From Christiangramia portivictoriae DSM 23547 (GTDB taxonomy: Bacteria > Bacteroidota > Bacteroidia > Flavobacteriales > Flavobacteriaceae): a stretch of 64,000 nucleotides of DNA. The notes beneath the pieces are model-generated. The model did not search any database. It worked only from the letters and a program-made list of their open reading frames with translations, and was not told the DNA's origin. The stretch lies in the NCBI RefSeq assembly GCF_000423045.1, contig NZ_KE383971.1:444092-508091 (forward strand), given 5' to 3'. The translations under genes and the position numbers were made by a program. Shown here one piece after another: positions 32,748 to 42,462 of this stretch (within the stretch, counting starts at the first letter, position 1; every line of letters starts with the position of its first letter).

Positions 32748-35355
32748 TTATTCATTTTCTGAAAGTTCTTGCTGGTTTCTAAACACCAGTTCTTCATCAA
32801 ATTCATCCAGTAGAATGATACTGTCTGTACTTACGTCTCCGGAAAGCATTTCCTTGGAGAGTTTGTTAAGCACCTCTCTCTGTACCACTCGTTTGACCGG
32901 ACGCGCTCCAAACTGTGGGTCAAAACCTTTGTCTGCCAGATAATTTAGTGCCTCGTCGGTAGCATCCAAAACGATATGTTGTTTCGCTAGCATTTTCTTC
33001 ACACCTTTCAATTGCAGGTTTACGATCTGCCTGATGTCCTTTCTGGTAAGCGGACTAAACATCACGATATCATCGATTCTGTTAAGGAATTCTGGTCTTA
33101 CCGTTTGCTTAAGTAAACCTAGTACATCCACTTTCGCGGATTCCATGGCTGCATCCACATCCTTGATCGCTTCAAATCTCTCCTGAATGATCTGGCTTCC
33201 CATATTGGAAGTCATCACAATAATGGTGTTCTTGAAATCTGCAACACGACCTTTATTATCTGTAAGTCTTCCTTCATCAAGAACCTGAAGTAGAATATTG
33301 AAAGTGTCTGGATGGGCTTTTTCGATTTCATCGAGCAGGACTACAGAATAAGGTTTTCTTCGTACTGCCTCGGTAAGTTGTCCACCTTCATCATATCCTA
33401 CATACCCCGGAGGTGCACCTACTAATCTACTAACCGAATGTCTTTCCTGGTATTCGCTCATATCTATCCTGGTCATCGCAGCTTCATCGTCAAACAGATA
33501 CTCTGCCAGAGCCTTGGCCAGCTCTGTTTTACCAACACCGGTGGTTCCCAGGAACAGGAATGATCCAATAGGCCTGTTTTGATCCTGAAGTCCGGCTCGA
33601 CTACGCCTTACCGCGTCACTTACGGCGATGATGGCCTCATCCTGTCCAACTACACGCTTGTGAAGATCATCTTCCAGTCTAAGTAATTTTTCTCTATCGC
33701 TTTGTAGCATTTTGGTCACAGGAATTCCCGTCCATTTTGCAACAACTTCAGCGATATCCTCATTGGTAACTTCTTCCTGAATTAAAGATTTTTCATTCTG
33801 GTTCTCAGCAACATCATGCTGGAGTTTCTCAAGTTTCTCCTGAGCCTCCTTGATCTTTCCATAACGAATCTCGGCAACTTTACCATAATCACCATCGCGT
33901 TCAGCTTTTTCAGCCTCAAGCCTGAAGTTTTCTATGTCAGACTTCAGACTTTGAATATTGTCCACGACATCTTTTTCACTCATCCAACGGGCATGAAGAT
34001 CATTTCTTTCTTCCTTAAGGTTTGCAAGATCTGCTCTTAAAGTTTTAAGCTTTACCTCATCTTTTTCTCGTTTGATGGCCTCGATCTCTATCTCCAGCTG
34101 CATGATCTTTCTGTCCAGTACGTCAAGTTCTTCTGGCTTCGAATTGATCTCCATGCGCAACTTGGAAGCTGCTTCGTCCATCAGGTCAATGGCCTTATCT
34201 GGTAGAAACCTGTTCGTGATATAACGTTGAGATAGTTCCACTGCAGCAATGATCGCTTCGTCTTTGATTCTTACTTTGTGGTGGGTTTCATATTTTTCCT
34301 TGATCCCACGCAAAATGGAAATGGCACTTTCAATGTCTGGCTCTTCAACGTATACCTTTTGAAATCTTCGTTCCAGCGCTTTGTCTTTCTCGAAGTATTT
34401 CTGGTATTCATCGAGAGTAGTTGCACCAATGGCTCTTAACTCACCTCTAGCAAGAGCTGGTTTTAAAATGTTTGCAGCATCCATAGCGCCCTGTCCACCA
34501 CCGGCACCAACCAGTGTATGAATTTCATCAATAAACAGTACAATATTACCGTCGCTGGAAGTGACTTCCTTGATAACAGCCTTCAATCGCTCTTCAAACT
34601 CTCCTTTGTACTTGGCGCCTGCGATAAGTGCTCCCATATCCAAAGAATAGATCAACTTGTCTTTTAGGTTCTCAGGTACGTCACCATCAACGATACGATG
34701 GGCAAGCCCTTCGGCAATAGCTGTTTTACCCGTTCCTGGTTCTCCAACGAGCATTGGATTGTTTTTAGTTCTTCGGGAAAGGATCTGTAAAATTCTACGA
34801 ATTTCCTCATCTCGTCCAATTACTGGATCCAGTTTACCTTCCTCTGCAAACTTGTTGAGGTTCCTGGCGTATTTATCCAGTGAATTATAAGTTTCTTCAG
34901 CACTTTGTGAAGTGACCTTGTCGCCTTGTCTTAGTTCAGCGATGGCAGCTTTCAAACCTTTCTCGGTTGCTCCCTGGTCTTTCAGCATTTGAGCAACTTT
35001 ACTGGAAGATTTAAAGATGGCAAGTATAAGATGTTCAATGGACACGTATTCGTCTTTCATCTTCTTCGCAATGCTGGAAGCTTCATTAACTGTTTTTCCT
35101 GCATCCCTGGAGAGCATGATATCTCCACCGCTTACCTTCGGAAAGCTTTCCAGGCTTTTATCCAGGATCTGCCCGAACAGAGAGACATTGATATTAAGTT
35201 TTTTCAATAAAAAAGGCGTTACATTTTCATCGACCATTGTGATCGCTTTAAAAATGTGTTCGTTTTCTATTTGCTGGTGGTCCATTTCCTGAGCAAGCTG
35301 TTGCGCCTGCTGGATAGCCTCTTGTGATTTTATAGTGAAATTATTAAAGTTCATT
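32748..35355 (-). CDS. clpB: ATP-dependent disaggregase ClpB
   Basis: Hexameric AAA+ chaperone that pulls proteins out of aggregates with DnaK. 868 residues from the ATG at 35355 ([15 protein letters not shown] is the normal N-terminus; an upstream in-frame extension to 35393 is unlikely). Two-repeat Clp N-domain at 1-145; first AAA+ module with Walker A GEPGTGKT near 205; a coiled-coil M-domain at about 410-530; second module with Walker A GTTGVGKT near 610 and [12 protein letters not shown]. The C-terminus carries the D2 small domain. Convergent with the csbD-like gene and divergent from ytxJ. Confidence 0.97.
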
Positions 35356-35475
35356 TTGATTGTTTTTTCCAGGTAAGTCAATGAATATACCAAAGCAAAA
35401 AACCGACATTAAGGCAGTTTTAATTGAAGCATTAGCGACAAAAAGGCAGTTTCTCGTCTTTAAAATTAACCTCAT

Positions 35476-35510
35476 TTTGATTCGATTACATGTATATAGA
35501 TATATTTTTG
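35476..35510 (+). promoter_or_regulatory. ytxJ-like gene promoter
   Basis: TTTG (35476-35479), 23 bases, then TATTTTTG (35503-35510). The box ends 13 bases before the ATG. The spacing is at the long end of the normal range. Confidence 0.5.
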
Positions 35511-35523
35511 TAAAAAAGACAAT

Positions 35524-35919
35524 ATGGGATTATTCGATAAAGTATTTGGTGGAGATAAAGATACTTCTAATAAGAAAGATAAAGTTGTGCCCTGGATTCC
35601 TTTTACTGAAATTTCTCAGCTAATTGAGCTAGAAGGTTTATCGGAATCTAAAACTGTAGCTGTGTTTAAGCATTCTACTACCTGTGGTATAAGCAGAATG
35701 GTATTGAGAAACTTTGAAGCGGAATATGAAGAGCAATTGGATGATACAGTAGCTTTGTATTTTCTGGATTTAAAAACACACCGGGATATTTCCAATGGAA
35801 TCGCAGAAAAATTTTCTGTCAGGCATGAGAGTCCGCAGCTGGTGGTATTGAAGAATAGGGAGGTAGTGCATCACTCTTCTCACCAGGACATTTCAGCAGA
35901 TAATTTAAAAGCGCTTTAA
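35524..35919 (+). CDS. ytxJ: Bacillithiol-system redox protein, YtxJ-like
   Basis: 131 residues, thioredoxin fold. The segment VAVFKHSTTCGISRMVLRNFE carries a single active-site cysteine in a T-C-x-I-S setting, which marks the YtxJ family (monothiol bacilliredoxin-like proteins thought to remove bacillithiol from proteins). The rest of the fold is visible as VALYFLDLKTHRDIS, FSVRHESPQLVVLKNREVV with the cis-proline. The N-terminal 25 residues are basic and probably flexible. The gene is monocistronic, divergent from clpB. It implies that the organism makes bacillithiol; none of those biosynthesis genes is in this window. Confidence 0.83.
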   Translation: MGLFDKVFGGDKDTSNKKDKVVPWIPFTEISQLIELEGLSESKTVAVFKHSTTCGISRMVLRNFEAEYEEQLDDTVALYFLDLKTHRDISNGIAEKFSVRHESPQLVVLKNREVVHHSSHQDISADNLKAL

Positions 35920-35942
35920 TAAATAGCATTTATCCTCAAATT

Positions 35943-35976
35943 AAAAAAGCCCGAAGATTTCTCTTCGGGCTTTATA
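35943..35976. terminator. Bidirectional terminator
   Basis: 12-bp stem AAAGCCCGAAGA / TCTTCGGGCTTT around a TTTC loop, between the ytxJ-like gene and the convergent fumarylacetoacetase gene. Confidence 0.9.
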
Positions 35977-35993
35977 TTTAATAAAAACTAATC

Positions 35994-37283
35994 TTATTTT
36001 TTCTTCGGTTCGTAAACCGGCAACAGTTTGGTTCGAACCTCACCAAAACCAATTCTGGATGTTTCATTCTGGCAGAATCCTCGCATGATCACAGTATCAT
36101 GATCTTCAATGAATTTACGTTCTGATCCATCTTTTAGTTTGATAGGTTTACTACCACTCCAGGAAAGTTCCAGCATTGAGCCGAATGAGTCTTCAGAAGC
36201 TCCTGAAATTGTTCCGGAAGCCATCATATCTCCAGAATTTACCGGGCATCCATTCACTGTATGATGCGCCAGTTGCTGACTCATATTCCAGTAAAGATAT
36301 TTGAAGTTGGATTTAGAAAGTGTATTTTCCTCACCACCTTCAGGTTGCAGGGAAACTTCCAGATTAATATCGAAGCTCTTCTCTCCTGAGTATTTCAAGT
36401 ATGGTAATAATTCTTTTTCAGGCTCCGGGCTAGCCGTTCTAAACGGTTCCAAAGCATCCATTGTGACAATCCATGGCGAAATTGAAGATGCAAAGTTCTT
36501 TGCCAAAAACGGTCCTAGTGGGACATATTCCCATTTCTGGATATCTCTTGCGCTCCAGTCATTGAAAAGAACCATTCCAAATATATAATCTTCAGCTTCA
36601 TCAACCGGGATTGGTTCGCCCAGGTGATTTGCATCTGTAGTAATAAAAGCCATCTCCAGTTCAAAATCCACACGCTGGGAAGGACCAAAAACAGGTTCAT
36701 CACTATCAGCTGGTTTTGTTTGTCCCTGAGGTCTGTGTACAGGAATTTCCGAAGGAATAATAGAAGAACTTCTTCCATGATATCCTACAGGAATATGCAA
36801 CCAGTTTGGAAGCAATGCGTTGTCTGGATCACGAAACATGGTACCTATATTAGTAGCATGCTCTTTGGAGCTGTAAAAATCGGTATAATCGCCAACCTGT
36901 ACAGGCATCTGCATTTCAATTTCGTCCAGTGTAAAAAGTACCGTGTTTCTATGGTCCTGGTTGTCTTTCAGCTTCGTATTCTTTGCATCGAAAATATCAG
37001 CAATTCGGTTTCTAACCAGTCTCCAGGTTTTTTTCCCGTCAGAAATAAAGTCATTAAGGGTATCCTGTAAGAATATATCGTCTGTCAACGGTATACCTTC
37101 AAAATATCCCAATTGGTGTAGGGCACCAAGGTCTATAGCGTAATCACCAATTCTGGTTCCAATGGTGATAATGTCATCACGTGTAAGGAACACTCCAAAC
37201 GGAATATTTTGTATAGGGAAATCGGTATCGCCAGGAATATCCAACCAGGTTTTTCTATTTGGATCATTAGCGGTAATTGACAT
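35994..37283 (-). CDS. fahA: Fumarylacetoacetase
   Basis: Last step of tyrosine and homogentisate breakdown: splits fumarylacetoacetate into fumarate and acetoacetate. 429 residues from the ATG at 37283, close to the length of the mammalian enzyme. N-terminal SH3-like domain (WLDIPGDTDFPIQNIPFGVF), a catalytic domain with DYTDFYSSKEHATNIGTMFR (metal and catalytic residues), PVGYHGRSSSI, DFELEMAFI and NDWSARDIQKWEYVPLGPF. A TTG 13 codons upstream is in frame but lies inside the promoter box, so the ATG is preferred. The gene is alone on its strand; other homogentisate genes are not here. Confidence 0.95.
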   Translation of the reverse strand: MSITANDPNRKTWLDIPGDTDFPIQNIPFGVFLTRDDIITIGTRIGDYAIDLGALHQLGYFEGIPLTDDIFLQDTLNDFISDGKKTWRLVRNRIADIFDAKNTKLKDNQDHRNTVLFTLDEIEMQMPVQVGDYTDFYSSKEHATNIGTMFRDPDNALLPNWLHIPVGYHGRSSSIIPSEIPVHRPQGQTKPADSDEPVFGPSQRVDFELEMAFITTDANHLGEPIPVDEAEDYIFGMVLFNDWSARDIQKWEYVPLGPFLAKNFASSISPWIVTMDALEPFRTASPEPEKELLPYLKYSGEKSFDINLEVSLQPEGGEENTLSKSNFKYLYWNMSQQLAHHTVNGCPVNSGDMMASGTISGASEDSFGSMLELSWSGSKPIKLKDGSERKFIEDHDTVIMRGFCQNETSRIGFGEVRTKLLPVYEPKKK

Positions 37284-37319
37284 AAAAAATGTTGGTTTTT
37301 TGTTAAAATCTAGTTGTCT

Positions 37320-37327
37320 CAAATATA
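37320..37327 (-). promoter_or_regulatory. fahA -7 box
   Basis: On the reverse strand TATATTTG, a perfect match, 36 bases before the ATG at 37283. It supports that ATG over the TTG at 37322. Confidence 0.45.
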
Positions 37328-37393
37328 TTATTTTCCTGTAATTAACCGAATGTATTTCTTACTTTTACCGAATATTTAACTTAAAAATTTGTG

Positions 37394-38668
37394 ATGCAAA
37401 AAGACACCCAGATATTTGATTTAATTGCGCAGGAAAAGGATCGCCAGTTGAATGGTTTGGAACTAATTGCGAGTGAAAATTTTGTGAGTGATGCCGTGCT
37501 GGAAGCAGCAGGTTCTGTACTTACAAATAAGTATGCTGAAGGCTATCCGGGAAAGAGATATTATGGTGGCTGTGAGATCGTAGATCAGGTAGAGCAACTT
37601 GCTATCGACAGATTAAAAGAATTGTTCAATGCTGAATATGCCAATGTGCAACCTCATTCTGGTTCACAGGCAAATACAGCAGTGTTTCATGCCTGTTTGA
37701 AACCCGGAGATAAATTTCTTGGTTTTGATCTTTCACATGGTGGGCATCTAACGCATGGTTCTCCAGTGAATTTTTCCGGGAAATTATATGATCCGGTATT
37801 TTACGGGGTTGACAAGGAGACTGGCCTGATCGATTATGACGCAGTCGCTGAGATCGCGAAAAAGGAGAAGCCAAAGATGATCATAGCAGGAGCATCTGCA
37901 TACAGTCGTGAAATTGATTATAAAAGGTTCAGGGAAATAGCAGATAGCGTTGATGCGATATTGCTTGCAGACATTGCGCACCCGGCAGGTTTAATCGCCA
38001 AAGGTCTAATCTCAGATCCTATAGAGCACTGTCACATTGTTACTTCAACGACCCATAAAACCCTTCGTGGACCTCGTGGAGGAATCATTATGATGGGCAA
38101 GGATTTTGATAATCCTTTTGGAGAAAAGCTTAAAAACGGTAATCTGAAAAAAATGTCGGCTTTATTGAATTCGGGAATTTTTCCAGGCAACCAGGGAGGG
38201 CCATTAGAACATATTATTGCCGCTAAAGCAGTTGCCTTTGGAGAAGCCTTAACAGATGAATTTCTGCATTATACCGTTCAGGTAAAGAAAAATGCTAAGA
38301 AACTTGCCCAGGCATTCGTAGACAAGGATTACCAGGTAATTTCTGGAGGAACAGATAATCATATGATGCTAATCGACCTTCGCAACAAGGGGGTGAGTGG
38401 AAAAGAAGCTGAGGAAGCGCTTGGTAAGGCAGATATTACTGTGAATAAGAATATGGTGCCTTTTGATGATAAGTCACCGTTTGTAACTTCGGGAATTCGA
38501 ATTGGAACTCCGGCAGTCACCACGCGAGGTCTTTTAGAGCAGGATATGCTTGAGATCGTTGAGTTGATCGACAGGGTTATTTCCAACATCGACAATGATG
38601 AGGAATTAGCTAAAGTGAAAAGCGAAGTGAACGGCATGATGAAAGATCTTCCGCTTTTTAAAATGTAA
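37394..38668 (+). CDS. glyA: Serine hydroxymethyltransferase
   Basis: PLP enzyme that interconverts serine and glycine and supplies methylene-tetrahydrofolate. 424 residues. Motifs: [19 protein letters not shown] and [18 protein letters not shown] (folate/PLP region), [12 protein letters not shown], the PLP-binding lysine in [13 protein letters not shown], and [13 protein letters not shown] at the C-domain. The ATG at 37394 is preceded immediately by an in-frame GTG, which is not needed. Monocistronic, ending in a GAAA-loop hairpin. Confidence 0.97.
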   Translation: MQKDTQIFDLIAQEKDRQLNGLELIASENFVSDAVLEAAGSVLTNKYAEGYPGKRYYGGCEIVDQVEQLAIDRLKELFNAEYANVQPHSGSQANTAVFHACLKPGDKFLGFDLSHGGHLTHGSPVNFSGKLYDPVFYGVDKETGLIDYDAVAEIAKKEKPKMIIAGASAYSREIDYKRFREIADSVDAILLADIAHPAGLIAKGLISDPIEHCHIVTSTTHKTLRGPRGGIIMMGKDFDNPFGEKLKNGNLKKMSALLNSGIFPGNQGGPLEHIIAAKAVAFGEALTDEFLHYTVQVKKNAKKLAQAFVDKDYQVISGGTDNHMMLIDLRNKGVSGKEAEEALGKADITVNKNMVPFDDKSPFVTSGIRIGTPAVTTRGLLEQDMLEIVELIDRVISNIDNDEELAKVKSEVNGMMKDLPLFKM

Positions 38669-38688
38669 GATTTTTATAAACTTAAAAA

Positions 38689-38717
38689 ATAAAGCCATTC
38701 GAAAGAATGGCTTTTTT
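38689..38717. terminator. Bidirectional terminator after glyA
   Basis: Stem AAAGCCATTC / GAATGGCTTT with a GAAA tetraloop and a T-run, between glyA and the convergent DoxX-like gene. Confidence 0.9.
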
Positions 38718-38720
38718 AGT

Positions 38721-39083
38721 TTACAGTAAATATATCGCGATACACATGAGTAGCACGATGATCGCCGGTATATTTTTACTTAAAGGATCGCTTATCTTCA
38801 AATGCATGACAATAGCACCAAGCATCATGACCGCCAGACCTATTGCTGCAGGGTCTACCAGGTATTCCAGCCAGATTCCTGCTAACAATGCAACTGCTAG
38901 GGCTACTTTGATAAAGCCTACGATATATACCATCACCTCGGGTAAACCGTAAGCCTGAAATTCCTCTTTCATATTTCCGGCATCCCCACCTCTGTAACTG
39001 GTTTTGCTATTAAAACGAAGTAGCCAGACATTGAGAATTCCCAGTCCAACGATCACCTGTAGTATAATCTTTACGATCTCCAT
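38721..39083 (-). CDS. DoxX-like membrane protein
   Basis: 120 residues from the ATG at 39083, with four hydrophobic segments (VKIILQVIVGLGILNVWLL, VMVYIVGFIKVALAVALLAG, AIGLAVMMLGAIVMHL and AIIVLLMCIAIYLL). The polar loop with GGDAGNMKEEFQAYGLPE between segments 1 and 2 is typical of the DoxX/DoxD-like group. Function in this family is varied and mostly unknown. An upstream extension to 39140 is possible in frame but would add a poorly conserved stretch. Convergent with glyA. Confidence 0.75.
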   Translation of the reverse strand: MEIVKIILQVIVGLGILNVWLLRFNSKTSYRGGDAGNMKEEFQAYGLPEVMVYIVGFIKVALAVALLAGIWLEYLVDPAAIGLAVMMLGAIVMHLKISDPLSKNIPAIIVLLMCIAIYLL

Positions 39084-39193
39084 AATATTATTTTTCAGCA
39101 ATATAGAGATGTTTATGTGCAAACAGAAAAGATTAAACAAAGTTTAAGAAGGAATGATCTTAATTGATAAGAAAATTAACCTTTTTTCAGGAT

Positions 39194-39595
39194 TTATTGG
39201 AAAATTTGCTTTAGCTCTTCAGAAATGCGCTGAGGTTTCTTTGTTTTCTGATCTAGCAGGCACCAGGTGGTTTTCGCTTTCGCCAGCAGTTTTCCGGAAA
39301 TTTTATTTTTGATGACCACTTCCCGAACTGATGTAACATGTGTCGTATCAATAATCCTTGTTTCCAGCAGTATTTCCTCCTTGAGAAGAGCTTCCATTTT
39401 GTAATCGATCTCGTGCCGTACTACAACCCATGCCACACCTTTCTTCTGATCTTCGGTAGCTCTGGATTCCCAGTGCTCCTGCGCGACATCCTGAATCCAC
39501 TGCACATAACGCACATTGTTGACATGTTCCTGATCGTCTAAATCATCTTCGGAAACAGTAATGTGTTTTTGGTATACTTCAGAAGTAACAGCCAT
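39194..39595 (-). CDS. Acyl-CoA thioesterase, 4HBT hotdog family
   Basis: 133 residues, hotdog fold. HITVSEDDLDDQEHVNNVRYVQWIQDVAQEHW contains the catalytic aspartate of the D-x-x-x-H-V-N-N-x-x-Y pattern (here D-D-Q-E-H-V-N-N-V-R-Y), and the later strands VVRHEIDYKMEALL, EILLETRIIDTTHVTSVREV and KAKTTWCLLD complete the fold. Its ATG overlaps the stop of the glutaminyl cyclase gene by one base (TAATG). A longer frame to 39634 would run into that gene. Substrate unknown. Confidence 0.85.
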   Translation of the reverse strand: MAVTSEVYQKHITVSEDDLDDQEHVNNVRYVQWIQDVAQEHWESRATEDQKKGVAWVVVRHEIDYKMEALLKEEILLETRIIDTTHVTSVREVVIKNKISGKLLAKAKTTWCLLDQKTKKPQRISEELKQIFQ

Positions 39596-40659
39596 TATTT
39601 CTCCACAATTTTGACTTCGAACATGGTGTCCCATTTCTTGCCGGTTACATAAAGTTTTCCAGTCGCAGCATGATAGGCGATCCCATTGAGTACATCATTA
39701 TTTGGATCCAGAGAATCTTTATTGCCCAGTTTATCCTGAAGTCCTTTAAAATTTATGATTCCTTCAATCGCTCCATTTTCGGGGTTGATCATCGCGACAC
39801 TAGGAAATTGATAGGTATTTGCATAGATAAGCCCGTCTACCCATTCAAGTTCATTAAATTTTGATTTAATGGCCGTGTTGGTAGTTGGCTGGATAAAACT
39901 TTTTTCGGCGAGGGTTTCGGGATCGAGGATCCAGATCTTTTCAGAGCCATCACTTTTGTAGATCTTTTCCCCGTTATTACAAAGTCCCCATCCTTCTTTA
40001 CTGGAATTGTAGGCAAATGTGCCTTGCCTTTCGAAGGTGTTTGGATCATAGATAAATCCCTGACCTTCCTGCCAGGTTAATAGCAACAACCTATCATCTA
40101 ATATGGTGATTCCTTCAGCGAAATATTCATCTTCCAGGCTTATCTCTTTGTAGACTTCACCAGTTTCTAATTCGGTTTTACGCAATTTTGATTTCCCGTA
40201 TTGTCCAACGCTTTCGTATAAGGTGTCGTTATGAAATTCCAATCCCTGTGTATAGGCATCGGTTTGATGCGGGTACGTGTTTACGATCTCATAAGTATAA
40301 ACCTTGGGTGCCCTGGCGCTCATGATTTTTAGTGATTTCTGGAGAGTGTCCCGGGTCGAGTCATAATACACCACGGCCGTAAGATTCTGGTTTCCCAGCA
40401 AAACCAAACTTAGATCTACTTCCAGCTCTGAGGTTTTTCCAGAGGCCAGACGCTTATCACCTATAAAATAGGCCACAGAATCATATTTCTTGTTTTCCTT
40501 ACTGGATATACTGGCTTTCAGAACTTCGTTCTGGCTGAATTGTTTCTTCTTTTCTGTAATATTCAGAGAAAAATCAGATTTTTTATTTCCATTATTGCTT
40601 CCGCAGGAAAAAATAAATATGCTTAAAATAAAGAGTAACAGGAAGTTAATTTTTTTCAT
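39595..40659 (-). CDS. Glutaminyl-peptide cyclotransferase lipoprotein
   Basis: 354 residues. Lipoprotein signal (INFLLLFILSIFIFSC), an N-terminal beta-sandwich to about residue 110, then a five-bladed propeller of the plant-type glutaminyl cyclase family: YPHQTDAYTQGLEF, LYESVGQYGKSKLRK, YFAEGITILDDRLLLLTWQEG, LNELEW-like EWVDGLIYANTYQ, DVLNGIAYHAATGKLYVTGKKW. The family converts N-terminal glutamine into pyroglutamate; export to the envelope is predicted. It is co-transcribed with the thioesterase gene by a one-base overlap. Confidence 0.87.
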   Translation of the reverse strand: MKKINFLLLFILSIFIFSCGSNNGNKKSDFSLNITEKKKQFSQNEVLKASISSKENKKYDSVAYFIGDKRLASGKTSELEVDLSLVLLGNQNLTAVVYYDSTRDTLQKSLKIMSARAPKVYTYEIVNTYPHQTDAYTQGLEFHNDTLYESVGQYGKSKLRKTELETGEVYKEISLEDEYFAEGITILDDRLLLLTWQEGQGFIYDPNTFERQGTFAYNSSKEGWGLCNNGEKIYKSDGSEKIWILDPETLAEKSFIQPTTNTAIKSKFNELEWVDGLIYANTYQFPSVAMINPENGAIEGIINFKGLQDKLGNKDSLDPNNDVLNGIAYHAATGKLYVTGKKWDTMFEVKIVEK

Positions 40660-40713
40660 GTCTAAATAGGCTTGAATGCTGAGCTAAATTAACCAATTCA
40701 GGATAAAAAAAGC

Positions 40714-40743
40714 TTGCGAAAACTTACAAAGATTGTATATTTG
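40714..40743 (+). promoter_or_regulatory. SRP RNA promoter
   Basis: TTG (40714-40716), 19 bases, then TATATTTG (40736-40743). Both elements and the spacing match the flavobacterial primary promoter. The RNA 5' end would be four to five bases after the box. Confidence 0.8.
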
Positions 40744-40747
40744 CACC

Positions 40748-40841
40748 GGCAAGTCCCACACAACCAGCTCCTGCTGAATCCCCCAGGGCGGGAACGCAGC
40801 AAGGGTAGGCGGTCGTAGCGGTGTGATGTGGGTCGCTTGCC
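40748..40841 (+). ncRNA. ffs: Signal recognition particle RNA, small bacterial type
   Basis: About 94 bases. The ends pair to close a hairpin (GGCAAG with CTTGCC, then CCCACA with TGTGGG around a short bulge). The conserved apical part reads CCCCAGGGCGGGAACGCAGC followed by AAGGGTA, which is the binding site of the Ffh M-domain and the tetraloop. A T-run at 40843-40848 ends the transcript. The RNA assembles with Ffh in the cytosol for co-translational targeting. It is not in an operon: an SDR gene follows 49 bases later. The partner receptor FtsY is also in this window at 58.8 kb. Confidence 0.93.
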
Positions 40842-40889
40842 ATTTTTTGTTTCTACAAATTCCTAAAATTTATTGCATATTTGTGCGGT

Positions 40890-41711
40890 ATGAAAAAGGG
40901 AGATTCTTCAGAAAAGATCGTACTTATCACCGGCGCTTCCTCAGGAATTGGTAAGTCTATTGCAAATTATCTTAGTCGGTACAATTTTAAAGTTTATGGT
41001 ACTTCACGTTCACCTCAACAAGCTGCAGGTGAAAAATTCACATTTTTACAGTTAGATGTAACTAGGGAAGACACCATTAAACTGGCTGTTGAAGATATTA
41101 TCGCCAGGGAAGGAAGGCTGGATATTTTAATCAACAATGCAGGGGTGGGCATTACCGGTCCTTTGGAAGAAACTCCGGAAGAAGAGATCAGGAAGGCTTT
41201 CGAGACCAATTATTATGGTCCGCTTCGTATGATCAAAAACGTACTTCCATATATGCGTGATCGCCAGTCTGGCCTCATCATAAATGTAACCAGCATCGCC
41301 GGTTATATGGGTTTACCTTATCGGGGAATTTATTCTGCAACCAAAGGCGCTCTGGAGATCACGGCCGAGGCGTATCGCATGGAAATTGCGCAATTTGGAA
41401 TTCGCATGACCAATGTCGCACCCGGAGATTTCGCGACCAATATTGCTTCTGGAAGATACCATGCTCCGGTATTGCCGAATTCGCCTTATAAAAAAGTATA
41501 TGGTGATACTCTCCAACTCATGAATGAACACGTTAGTGCCGGGCAGGATCCAGAACTAATGGCAAAAGCAATTTTGAAAATCATTCATTCTCCAGAACCA
41601 AAAGTTCATTATCGGGTTGGTGAAATGCTGCAGAAAGTTTCTATCAAACTTAAGGCCTTACTTCCAGACAAAATGTATGAGAAGATGCTTATGAAGCATT
41701 ATAAATTGTAA
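40890..41711 (+). CDS. Short-chain dehydrogenase/reductase
   Basis: 273 residues, Rossmann fold. Cofactor-binding GASSGIGKS, NNAGVG, the catalytic tyrosine and lysine in YSATKGALE, and VAPGDFATN. The arginine after the glycine motif (TSRSP) suggests NADPH preference. The ATG at 40890 is preferred to the in-frame TTG at 40881. The C-terminal 50 residues (KVHYRVGEMLQKVSIKLK) match classical SDRs acting on sterol- or retinol-like and other hydrophobic alcohols, but the substrate is unknown. Next gene, transaldolase, follows 48 bases later. Confidence 0.88.
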   Translation: MKKGDSSEKIVLITGASSGIGKSIANYLSRYNFKVYGTSRSPQQAAGEKFTFLQLDVTREDTIKLAVEDIIAREGRLDILINNAGVGITGPLEETPEEEIRKAFETNYYGPLRMIKNVLPYMRDRQSGLIINVTSIAGYMGLPYRGIYSATKGALEITAEAYRMEIAQFGIRMTNVAPGDFATNIASGRYHAPVLPNSPYKKVYGDTLQLMNEHVSAGQDPELMAKAILKIIHSPEPKVHYRVGEMLQKVSIKLKALLPDKMYEKMLMKHYKL

Positions 41712-41759
41712 TTTTGAAAAGCTTTTAAAGTTAAACAACACAATTAATTCTATATAACT

Positions 41760-42416
41760 ATGAAATTTTTTATTGATACAGCAAATCTGGATCAAATCAA
41801 AGAAGCACAGGCTCTGGGTGTACTGGATGGAGTAACGACCAATCCTTCACTTATGGCTAAAGAAGGTATCACCGGGAAGGACAATATCATAGATCATTAC
41901 AAAAAGATCTGTGAGCTTGTGGATGGCGATGTGAGTGCCGAAGTAATTTCAACCGATCTTGATGGAATGATCAGGGAAGGGGAGGAGTTGGCAAAACTTC
42001 ACGACCAGATCGTAGTAAAGATCCCAATGATCAAAGAGGGCGTAAAAGCTCTGAAATATTTTAGCGACCAGGGTATCAAAACTAATTGTACTCTTGTGTT
42101 TTCGGCTGGACAGGCACTATTGGCGGCTAAAGCGGGAGCAACATATGTCTCTCCATTTATTGGCAGACTTGATGATATTTCTACAGATGGTTTAAATCTT
42201 ATCGCAGAAATCAGACTTATTTACGATAATTATGGATTCGAAACTCAGATACTCGCAGCTTCTGTAAGACATACCATGCATGTGCTGGAATGTGCGAAGA
42301 TTGGTGCAGATGTAATGACAGGACCTATTTCTTCCATCGAAGGATTGCTTAAGCATCCACTTACAGATATTGGACTGGAAAAATTCCTGGCAGATTACAA
42401 AAAGGGGAATCAATAA
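41760..42416 (+). CDS. Transaldolase, fructose-6-phosphate aldolase type
   Basis: 218 residues, the short TalC/FSA class. TIM barrel with DGVTTNPSL near residue 24, the Schiff-base lysine in VVKIPM (K87), [20 protein letters not shown], and [10 protein letters not shown]. Such short enzymes act as transaldolases in Gram-positive and Bacteroidota species or as fructose-6-phosphate aldolases in enterics. The length cannot separate the two activities. ATG at 41760. It ends at a hairpin shared with the lipoprotein gene. Confidence 0.9.
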   Translation: MKFFIDTANLDQIKEAQALGVLDGVTTNPSLMAKEGITGKDNIIDHYKKICELVDGDVSAEVISTDLDGMIREGEELAKLHDQIVVKIPMIKEGVKALKYFSDQGIKTNCTLVFSAGQALLAAKAGATYVSPFIGRLDDISTDGLNLIAEIRLIYDNYGFETQILAASVRHTMHVLECAKIGADVMTGPISSIEGLLKHPLTDIGLEKFLADYKKGNQ

Positions 42417-42436
42417 GATTTTATTAAATAGTATAC

Positions 42437-42462
42437 AAGGCTGCCGAAAGGTGGCCTTTTTT
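42437..42462. terminator. Bidirectional terminator
   Basis: Stem AAGGCTGCC / GGTGGCCTT (two G-T pairs) with a GAAA loop and T-run, between the transaldolase gene and the thioredoxin-like lipoprotein gene. Confidence 0.85.

Noticed and set aside
36624-37070. 148-codon frame antisense to fumarylacetoacetase
   Set aside because: Shadow frame with a cysteine-rich, incoherent product.
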